From NCBI RefSeq assembly GCF_003634705.1, contig NZ_RBWU01000002.1, forward strand, positions 310,001 through 374,000: a stretch of DNA of 64,000 bases, read 5' to 3'. The stretch's first letter is position 1. Each line of letters begins with the position of its first letter. The position numbers and the translations under genes are program-made. Shown here one piece after another: positions 58,265-64,000 of the stretch. The notes under the pieces were generated by a model, which worked only from the letters and a program-made list of their open reading frames with translations, was not told the DNA's origin and searched no databases. This stretch comes from Actinomadura pelletieri DSM 43383. Its GTDB lineage: Bacteria > Actinomycetota > Actinomycetes > Streptosporangiales > Streptosporangiaceae.

Positions 58265-58278
58265 CTGGACTGGACCTT

Positions 58279-59136
58279 TTACTGTTCGGCAGTGGCCCTG
58301 ATGAGCGCCACTGACTCCTGCGGGTTAAGCGCCAACTCGTGAAGGCGCCTAAACGCGACACTACAACGTGTCACTAGGCGTTGATCTTCGAGGTAGACGA
58401 CCCCGTGGAGCCCCTCCACGCAGGCAACGTTGGGGTCCTCTTCTTCCTCGAATTCTAGGACGATGAAACTGCCATCGAGGCCGGGATGTTCACCGACCGA
58501 GGTGGAGAGCACTTGAATCGTGACGTTCGGGCGGTTGGTGTCGCTGACGAGCCGTCGGAGTTGCTCTCGCATGGTCTCCGGACCGCCGATCCGCTTATAG
58601 ATGGCCGACTCGTCGAGGATGACGTGGAGACGCGGTGCTCCTTCGGAGCGGGTGAGGATCGTCTGCCTGGCCATACGAGCCCGTACTCGCCGTTCGATCT
58701 CCTTCCCACTGGTCTGCTCGAGATTTCCCGCCCGCATGATGGCGCGCGTGTAGTCCGGGGTCTGAAGCAGGCCTGGCACGATCTGGGGAGCCCACTCACC
58801 GATGAATGCAGCCTCGTCCTCCAGAGCCACATAAGGGCTGCTAAAGACGTCGGCGTAGGCGGTCCACCAGCCACGCTGGTCGGCCTTCTCGGCGAGGTCG
58901 ATGACGGCTTCGCGTTCGGGGGTCACGACGCCGTAAAGGTCGAGGAGGAGCGCGACGTCCGCTGGCGCCGCCTTGTTGCGACCCCGTTCGATGTGGCTGA
59001 GCTTCGATTGCGACCAGCCGAGCCGGGCGGTGACGGAGTCTTGGCTCAGACCGGCCTGGAGGCGGAAGTCGCTCAGCCAGCGTGCCAGACGACGGGCTCG
59101 GACTGACGGGATGTATGTGGGCTGTTTTGGCGACAT
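58279..59136 (-). CDS. XRE family regulator with DUF5753
   Basis: 285 residues. Helix-turn-helix at about 18-60 (ARWLSDFRLQAGLSQDSVTARLGWSQSKLSHIERGR). DUF5753 part includes APQIVPGLLQTPDYTRAIMRA, RQTILTRSEGAPRLHVILDESAIYKRIG, NVTIQVLSTSVGEHPGLDGSFIVLEF and VVYLEDQRLVTR. ATG 59136 is used; TTG 59142 in frame is an alternative. It leads an operon with five DUF397 genes. The AT-rich 59143-59260 region upstream probably holds its promoter. Confidence 0.92.
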   Translation of the reverse strand: MSPKQPTYIPSVRARRLARWLSDFRLQAGLSQDSVTARLGWSQSKLSHIERGRNKAAPADVALLLDLYGVVTPEREAVIDLAEKADQRGWWTAYADVFSSPYVALEDEAAFIGEWAPQIVPGLLQTPDYTRAIMRAGNLEQTSGKEIERRVRARMARQTILTRSEGAPRLHVILDESAIYKRIGGPETMREQLRRLVSDTNRPNVTIQVLSTSVGEHPGLDGSFIVLEFEEEEDPNVACVEGLHGVVYLEDQRLVTRCSVAFRRLHELALNPQESVALIRATAEQ

Positions 59137-59612
59137 GTCCAATCACCAAGATCGGTTACGTGACGGCAGGTCGGCCTAGTTCGGCCAAGATCTTCGAATG
59201 ATTGCTTGTGATCAGTAATTATTGCATCCATACTAACAGCGTCACGTTCGCCTCACCGAGAGTGATCGGATGTCGGCTACCTCACACAGAGACACCGTCC
59301 CATACGGGTTGGGTTACCGGCAGCCGCATCGTTCCTTTTGGTGCGGCTCGGGTGTCCACGCTCGGTTGATACGGATCCAGATGCCTAGGCGAGGTTCCGG
59401 GCGGACGTTGCGGCGGTGCTTTCGCTCGAATCGGGAGGCGCCGTTAACCACAAGAAGTGCTCGTTGATCAGAGCGCTTGGCCGAAAGCAGGATCGAAGAG
59501 AGGGAGGGGCCGACGCAAGACCGTGTTGCCCGTTCGTCCGCCTCTTGCCCAGGTGGACGAGGCCCTGACGTGGTCAGGGTGGGCGGCTGGCGCGGCCCCG
59601 GAATGGACGAAG
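59137..59612. other. Intergenic region with AT-rich promoter stretch
   Basis: 476 nt between the divergent XRE gene and the broken ATPase gene. Positions 59195-59250 are strikingly AT-rich (GATTGCTTGTGATCAGTAAT and following), suiting the XRE promoter and an operator. A frame of 65 codons starting at 59270 has no ribosome-binding site or recognisable content, so I leave it unannotated. The frame from 59457 leads into the ATPase gene but its first 50 codons look non-coding. Confidence 0.55.
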
Positions 59613-60097
59613 ATGCCCATACTCACGGGAACCGTATCGGAACCCGACGGCAGTCTAATGCTCCTGGACGTGTCCTGGCCCGCCGAGAACTCGGCGGCGG
59701 GACGGGCCCGGCGCTGTGTGCGCGGGTGGCTCGCCGACGTCCAGGGACTCGACGTCGGTGACGTCGAACTGATGGTCTCGGAACTCGTCACGAACGCGTG
59801 CCACCACTCCGGCGCGGCCACTCGTCCGGACGGACGGGTGCGCCTGGTCGCGCTCTGCTGGCCGAACCTGCTCCGGCTCGAAGTCACCACGACGGGCGCG
59901 GGAGCACTGTCCCGGTGGCGCGGCGCCCGAGCGGCGACGACGTCTGCGGTCGCGGGCTCATGATCCTGGAGGCCCTCGCGGACTGCTGGGGTCACGTCGT
60001 CGACCCCCACACCTCGGCCCGGACCGTCTGGGCCGAGGTGTCGAAAACGCCTCGCCCCGCGCTGGACGGCGGCGTGCCCTGCGAGGTCGTCCGGTGA
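59613..60097 (+). pseudogene. Anti-sigma-type ATP-binding protein (RsbW/HATPase_c), frameshifted
   Basis: The first frame gives FTV-like strands, WPAENSAAGRARRCVRGWLADV and the N box VELMVSELVTNACHHSG. It loses similarity after LLRLEVT near 59888. The next frame resumes with DGRGS...GRGLMILEALADCWGHVVD, the G box of the same family. One added base at about 59888 would restore LEVTDDGRGS. As written the protein lacks its G box and ends at 59963. Intact relatives are stand-alone serine kinases or anti-sigma factors beside BldC- and DUF397-type genes. Loss or sequencing error cannot be told apart. Confidence 0.75.
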
Positions 60098-60237
60098 ACG
60101 TCGCGATCGTGCTGGCATTCGCCCTGGGGACGGTGACGGGCCTGGTGACCGTCGTCCTCCTGGTCGGGTGCCAGCGGCGGGGCGGACGCCACATCGCCGG
60201 GTCGCCTCGCCGTACCCCCGGACGCCATACCTACTGA
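60094..60237 (+). CDS. Very small membrane protein
   Basis: 47 residues: VNVAIVLAFALGTVTGLVTV starts a single transmembrane helix (about 3-26, ending VVLLVGC), and a basic tail of 20 residues (RRGGRH...RRTPGRH) follows, giving a positive-inside topology. GTG 60094 overlaps the stop of the ATPase frame (GTGA), suggesting coupled translation. The bldC-like gene starts 20 nt later. Not recognised as a family. Confidence 0.55.
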   Translation: MNVAIVLAFALGTVTGLVTVVLLVGCQRRGGRHIAGSPRRTPGRHTY

Positions 60238-60257
60238 AACAGGAGACAACCCCCCAA

Positions 60258-60464
60258 ATGTCGAAACAGCACGTCACCTTCGAGGAGCTACTGACCCCCG
60301 CCGAGGTGGCGACCATGTTCCGCGTCGACCCCAAGACCGTGACCCGCTGGGCCAGGGAGGGCAAGCTGAACTCGGTCCGCACGCTCGGCGGGCACCGTCG
60401 CTACCGCAGGGCGGAGGTCACGGCGCTGCTCCAGAACTCCGAGCACGGCGGCCCGGTGTCCTGA
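60258..60464 (+). CDS. bldC: BldC-like MerR-type DNA-binding protein
   Basis: 68 residues consisting of little more than one winged helix: LLTPAEVATMFRVDPKTVTRWAREGKLNSVRTLGGHRRYRRAEVTALL. This is very close to Streptomyces BldC, a small developmental regulator that binds direct repeats cooperatively and delays sporulation genes. ATG 60258 follows AGGAGA at 12 nt; the longer upstream frame belongs to the small membrane protein region. It could be a paralogue of the housekeeping bldC, since its context (DUF397, ATPase) is accessory. Its stop directly abuts the fbiC stop. Confidence 0.85.
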   Translation: MSKQHVTFEELLTPAEVATMFRVDPKTVTRWAREGKLNSVRTLGGHRRYRRAEVTALLQNSEHGGPVS

Positions 60465-63014
60465 TCAGGTGCCGACGAGGGGCAGCCGCCGTCCGAAGTG
60501 CCCGATGCCGTCGGTGCGGCGGGACGCCTCCAGCCGTTCGGCTGGAACCTCGCCGTAGAGGGTGGTGCGTTGTTTGGCCGGACGGCCCGCGCGTGCGGCG
60601 ATCGCCTCCAGGTCGCTGATTGGCTTGAACGAGCCGTTCTCCGACCCGGCCATCCGGCTGATGGTTTCCTCCATCAGCGTCCCACCCAGGTCGTTCACGC
60701 CTCCCTGCAAGACCTGTGTGCACAGCTCGTCGCCCAGCTTCACCCAGGACGTCTGGATGTTTGGGATTGCGCCGTGCAACAGGATCCGCGCCAGGGCGTG
60801 CACGGCCACGTTCTCGCGGACGGTCGGCCCCGGCCGCGCCAGTCCGGCGAGATAGATGGGCGAGTTGTGATGGACGAACGGCAGCAACACGAACTCGCTG
60901 AACCCACCCGTCCGTTCCTGGATGGAGCGGAGCAATTTGATGTGGGCGACCCAGTGGGCGGGCGTGTCCACATGCCCGTACATCATCGTGGACGTCGTCG
61001 GAATCCCAAGTTCGTGTGCCGTGGTGACGACCTCGATCCACTGGTCGGCGGGCAGCTTCCCCTTGGTCAGGACCCAGCGGACGTCATCGTCCAGAATCTC
61101 GGCGGCCGTCCCGGGCAGCGAGTCGACCCCGGCCTCCCGCGCCGCCTCCAACCATTCACGAATCGACAGATCCGTGCGGGACGCGCCGTTCACGACCTCC
61201 ATCGGGCTGTAGGAGTGCAGATGAATCTCTGGCGCGCGGCGCTTCACCTCGCGAGCCAGGTCGAAGTAGGCGGTTCCGGGTAGGTCGGGGTGAATGCCAC
61301 CCTGCATGCAGACCTCGGTGGCGCCCGCCTCCCACGCCTCGTCCACCCGATCGCCGACCTGGGACAGGGACAGCGTGTAGGCGTCGGCGTCCGTGCGGCG
61401 CTGCGCGAACGCGCAGAACCGGCAGCCCGTGTAACACACGTTCGTGAAGTTGATGTTCCGGGTGACGACATAGGTGACCTCGTCGCCGACCGCCTCGCGG
61501 CGCAGGTCGTCGGCCAGGGAGGTCAGCGCGTCGAGTTCCGGGCCGTCCGCGTGGAGAAGGGCCAGCGCCTCGTCGTCCGAAAGCCCTGCGGGGTTTCGTT
61601 CCGCAGCCGCCAAGGCCGCCTTCACATCCGCGTCGAACCGCTGCGGCGCGGACATGCGTTCCCGCAGCGCGTCCCAGTCGCCGTACACCTCGTCGAAGTC
61701 GTCGCGCCGGTCACTGGTGCGGCCAATCGTGTCGATCTCGGTGTGCAACTCCGTCCGCCCGGACGCCTCGAAACCACCGTCGGGCTCCTGCCACGGACGC
61801 CCTTCCAACACGGCGTCCTCCCGCGCGAGTCCCGTCTCCGGGTCGGCAAGGGCCGCGACGTGCCCGATCAGCCGCGGGTCGAGCCACGGCTCGCCGCGCA
61901 GTATGTACTCGGGGTAGATCGTCAACCGTTCGCGCAGCTCGAAGCCCGACTCGGCCGTCCGGGCGGCCAGCTCGTCGATCTGCGGCCACGGCCGTTCCGG
62001 ATTCACATGGTCGGGCGTCAGCGGGGACACGCCGCCCCAGTCGTCGATCCCGGCACGCACCATCAACTCGTACTGGTCGGCGACCAGGTTCGGCGGCGCC
62101 TGCACCCGGGCCTTCGGACCGAGGATGAGCCGCGTCACCGCGATCGTCGCGGCCAGCTCCTCCAGCTCGGCGTCGGGGACGTCGCGCATCTTGGTGTCGG
62201 GTTTGGCGCGGAAGTTCTGCACGATCACCTCCTGGATCGCGCCGTACTCCCGCATCGTCCGCCGAATCTCGAAGATCGCGTCAGCGCGCTCCTCGACCGT
62301 CTCACCGATCCCGATGAGGATGCCCGTCGTGAACGGCACGTTCGTCCGTCCGGCGTCCTCCAAAACCCGCAACCGGACGGCCGGATCCTTGTCCGGCGAC
62401 CCGAAGTGCGGCCCGCCGCGCTCACTGAACAGCCGCGTCGCCGTCGTTTCCAACATCATCCCCATGGACGGCGAAACCGGCTTCAACCGCTGGAAGTCAC
62501 GCCACGTCAGCACGCCCGGGTTCAGATGCGGCAGCAGCCCGGTCTCCTCCAACACCCGGATCGCCATCGCGCGCACATAGGAAAGCGTGTCGTCGTAGCC
62601 ATGCGCGTCAAGCCATTCGCGGGCCTGCTTCCACCGGTCCTCGGGACGGTCCCCGAGCGTGAACAGAGCCTCCTTGCACCCCATGGCCGCGCCCTGCCGC
62701 GCGATCTCCAGCACCTCGTCCGGGCTGAGATACGGCGCGTCCAACTTGTGCGGGACGGTCGCAAACGTGCAGTACCCGCAGCGGTCTCTGCACAGCCGCG
62801 TCAGCGGGATGAACACCTTGCGGCTGTAGGTGATGACGCCCGGACGCCCCACGGCCTCGAGACCGGCGTCCCGGATCCGGCCCGCGTGGGCGAGCAGTTC
62901 GTCGAGCTGCGCCCCACGGGCGCCCAACAGTGTCGTGGCCTCGGATCGGTCCAGTGTCTTGCCGTCACGCGCACGGGCGAGGGCCCGACGGAGCGCGGAG
63001 CTCATGCCGTCCAT
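60465..63014 (-). CDS. fbiC: 7,8-didemethyl-8-hydroxy-5-deazariboflavin (FO) synthase, fused CofG/CofH
   Basis: 849 residues. Two radical-SAM halves: the CofG half has CRDRCGYC with Cys at 75, 79 and 82, and the CofH half has [12 protein letters not shown] with Cys near 526, 530 and 533, each binding a 4Fe-4S cluster. Together they join tyrosine and 5-amino-6-ribitylaminouracil to give FO, the chromophore of coenzyme F420. The fused form is typical of actinobacteria. Further motifs: [16 protein letters not shown] and [17 protein letters not shown]. The length is normal. fbiA and fbiB are not in this window. Confidence 0.96.
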   Translation of the reverse strand: MDGMSSALRRALARARDGKTLDRSEATTLLGARGAQLDELLAHAGRIRDAGLEAVGRPGVITYSRKVFIPLTRLCRDRCGYCTFATVPHKLDAPYLSPDEVLEIARQGAAMGCKEALFTLGDRPEDRWKQAREWLDAHGYDDTLSYVRAMAIRVLEETGLLPHLNPGVLTWRDFQRLKPVSPSMGMMLETTATRLFSERGGPHFGSPDKDPAVRLRVLEDAGRTNVPFTTGILIGIGETVEERADAIFEIRRTMREYGAIQEVIVQNFRAKPDTKMRDVPDAELEELAATIAVTRLILGPKARVQAPPNLVADQYELMVRAGIDDWGGVSPLTPDHVNPERPWPQIDELAARTAESGFELRERLTIYPEYILRGEPWLDPRLIGHVAALADPETGLAREDAVLEGRPWQEPDGGFEASGRTELHTEIDTIGRTSDRRDDFDEVYGDWDALRERMSAPQRFDADVKAALAAAERNPAGLSDDEALALLHADGPELDALTSLADDLRREAVGDEVTYVVTRNINFTNVCYTGCRFCAFAQRRTDADAYTLSLSQVGDRVDEAWEAGATEVCMQGGIHPDLPGTAYFDLAREVKRRAPEIHLHSYSPMEVVNGASRTDLSIREWLEAAREAGVDSLPGTAAEILDDDVRWVLTKGKLPADQWIEVVTTAHELGIPTTSTMMYGHVDTPAHWVAHIKLLRSIQERTGGFSEFVLLPFVHHNSPIYLAGLARPGPTVRENVAVHALARILLHGAIPNIQTSWVKLGDELCTQVLQGGVNDLGGTLMEETISRMAGSENGSFKPISDLEAIAARAGRPAKQRTTLYGEVPAERLEASRRTDGIGHFGRRLPLVGT

Positions 63015-63194
63015 ACAGGCACTCTATGCCAATCGTCATATTCCGCGACCAGCCGCACCCATAGAAATTCCAGCCGCCCAGATCAGCCCACAGAGCCCCA
63101 CACCTATTCCCGGCCTGTCCCACCCGGCAACCGTCAACCCCATCCGGACGCTCGCGCGGCGACGAACCCCCCACGGCGTCGCCGCCTAGACGAT

Positions 63195-63344
63195 ATGAGT
63201 TGCCAGTGCTGCTTCGCAGTGTTCCCCTCACGCATAGACAACTCACCTCGCTCGCCTGCGCGCTGGCGGCTCGCCGTCCCACAAAGACGGCCGATGATGG
63301 ACGATCCCAAGGGCGGCGGCAAGCACGGGAAGGGGGGCACGTAG
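63195..63344 (+). CDS. Candidate short peptide, possible RiPP precursor
   Basis: 49 codons from ATG 63195, starting MSCQCCFAVF and ending MMDDPKGGGKHGKGGT; a 16-residue version could start at ATG 63294. The stop TAG is immediately followed by the GTG of a PCMT-like methyltransferase, whose ribosome-binding site (GGAAGGGGGG) lies within the last codons. The acidic pair followed by Lys/Thr-rich sequence could provide acceptors and donors for macrocyclising ester or amide links. No good ribosome-binding site precedes either ATG, and the middle part resembles the intergenic repeat at 6248. Evidence is therefore weak. Confidence 0.3.
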   Translation: MSCQCCFAVFPSRIDNSPRSPARWRLAVPQRRPMMDDPKGGGKHGKGGT

Positions 63345-64000
63345 GTGCCTGAGGCGGCGAAGCTGTCGGCACGGCTCGTCATCGAGCTGACCGACGCCGG
63401 CGACCTGACAGCGGACTGGCGACCCGCGTTCGAGGCGGTGCCTCGCCATCGGTTCATTCCCGAAACCGTGTGGGTGGAGGACGGCGACCGGTTGGTGCCG
63501 GTGGACCGGGCCGACGACAAAGCAGCGTGGTTGGAGTTGTGTTACGCCAACGATGCGGTGATCACGCAGGTGGACGACGGCGTTCCATTTCTGCCGGGGC
63601 GGGTCGGCCGGGAAATCACCAGCTCGGTTAGCCGTCCGGACGTGGTCGCCCTGATGCTGGCGGCGTTGGACGTCGAGCGCGGTATGAACGTGCTGGAGAT
63701 CGGGACCGGAACCGGGTGGAACGCGGCACTGCTGGCCGAGCGGCTCGGCTCCGACAAGGTGACCTCGGTCGAGGTCGATCCGGCGGTCGCCGATCGGGCG
63801 CGTCGTTCTCTCAGCGATGCGGGATACCCGGTCACGGTCGCGATCGGGGACGGCGCGGTCGGCTGTCGGTCGTCCGCACCCTTCGACCGGGTGATCGCCA
63901 CCGTCGCCGCCGATCGTGTGCCTCGGGCGTGGGCGGTTCAGACCCGTCCGGGTGGTCGGGTGCTGGTGCCGTGGGCCACCGACTTTCATAACGGTGCCCT
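63345..64000 (+). CDS. PCMT-like methyltransferase (graspetide-associated type), partial
   Basis: The first 218 residues are visible and the gene continues beyond the window. AWRPAF-like lead sequence (LTADWRPAFEAVPRHRFIPE) matches the protein-L-isoaspartate methyltransferase fold; MNVLEIGTGTGWNAALLAERLG is motif I, SVEVDPAVADRARRSL motif II, and QTRPGGRVLVPW the late motif. The N-terminus, with the helical insert NDAVITQVDDGVPFLPGR, recalls methyltransferases of ATP-grasp peptide maturase (TgmC) systems rather than housekeeping PCMT. GTG 63345 has an excellent ribosome-binding site. An ATP-grasp ligase just outside the window would settle the role. Confidence 0.75.
   Translation, partial: MPEAAKLSARLVIELTDAGDLTADWRPAFEAVPRHRFIPETVWVEDGDRLVPVDRADDKAAWLELCYANDAVITQVDDGVPFLPGRVGREITSSVSRPDVVALMLAALDVERGMNVLEIGTGTGWNAALLAERLGSDKVTSVEVDPAVADRARRSLSDAGYPVTVAIGDGAVGCRSSAPFDRVIATVAADRVPRAWAVQTRPGGRVLVPWATDFHNGA

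Larger units (their letters stand above)
57408..58277. repeat. 435-nt tandem duplication of a DUF397 gene pair
   Basis: The blocks 57408-57842 and 57843-58277 each contain one type B and one type A DUF397 gene in the same order, with equal spacing (start codons 58264/57829 and 58046/57611 are both 435 nt apart). The type B halves are almost identical at DNA level, and the type A halves are more diverged. Unequal crossing-over could add or remove pairs here. Confidence 0.85.

Noticed and set aside
59270..59467. 65-codon frame upstream of the broken ATPase gene
   Set aside because: No ribosome-binding site, no recognisable composition, and it overlaps the likely control region.
61290..63194. 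Long plus-strand frame opposite fbiC that leads into the short peptide
   Set aside because: It is a composition shadow of fbiC. Only the last 49 codons, outside fbiC, are considered separately.

Overview
The window is 64 kb of high-GC actinomycete DNA, cut at both ends: a membrane protein enters from the left and a methyltransferase runs off the right. Starts are often GTG or TTG, genes overlap heavily, and the mix of a fused F420 gene (fbiC), a BldC-like regulator, XRE/DUF397 and DUF6879 genes and LCP/teichoic-acid enzymes points to a spore-forming actinomycete such as Actinomadura or another Thermomonosporaceae/Streptosporangiales member. That placement is inference. I see no rRNA, tRNA, CRISPR array, transposase, integrase or plasmid origin.

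Region 1 (0-6 kb): a GDPD phosphodiesterase and an IspD/TarI-type cytidylyltransferase, then a divergent, tightly overlapping operon (sugar-nucleotidyltransferase, glycerol-1-phosphate-dehydrogenase-like enzyme, CDP-alcohol phosphatidyltransferase, GT2). It looks like a pathway making and transferring a CDP-activated polyol phosphate. It ends in a 430-nt gap filled with structured repeats whose stems covary between copies. Region 2 (6.3-12.7 kb): a possible minus-strand operon of HD protein, SRPBCC protein, HelD/HelR-like RNA polymerase ATPase and TetR regulator, plus a PQQ-like beta-propeller membrane protein.

Region 3 (12.7-45 kb): a large cell-surface glycopolymer locus. UDP-GlcNAc 2-epimerase and a UDP-ManNAc-type dehydrogenase could supply UDP-ManNAcA; a GDP-mannose-type pyrophosphorylase supplies another donor; at least eight glycosyltransferases, two bifunctional GT2/CDP-glycerol glycerophosphotransferases, two acyltransferases, an LCP ligase, GT-C-like membrane proteins and a flippase-like LPG-synthase TM protein could assemble, modify and attach the polymer. 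Scattered among these are an excalibur protein, an HxlR/methyltransferase pair with a palindromic operator, a second CDP-alcohol phosphatidyltransferase and thioredoxin.

Region 4 (45-51.3 kb): a coupled pair of secreted proteins, an AlkA-like glycosylase, LysR, a NarL-type two-component system and a DUF6326 membrane protein. Region 5 (51.6-60.2 kb) is an accessory, visibly AT-richer and decaying segment: two paralogous small-protein/DUF6879 pairs flank a frameshifted NUDIX gene and an aminotransferase fragment; then come an XRE regulator, a GRDP-like protein with a Cys-rich tail, an APH-like kinase, an XRE regulator with five tandem DUF397 genes, and a frameshifted anti-sigma-type ATPase. Region 6 (60.2-64 kb): bldC-like gene, fbiC, and at the edge a short Gly/Lys-rich peptide abutting a PCMT-like methyltransferase of the kind found in graspetide (ATP-grasp RiPP) clusters.
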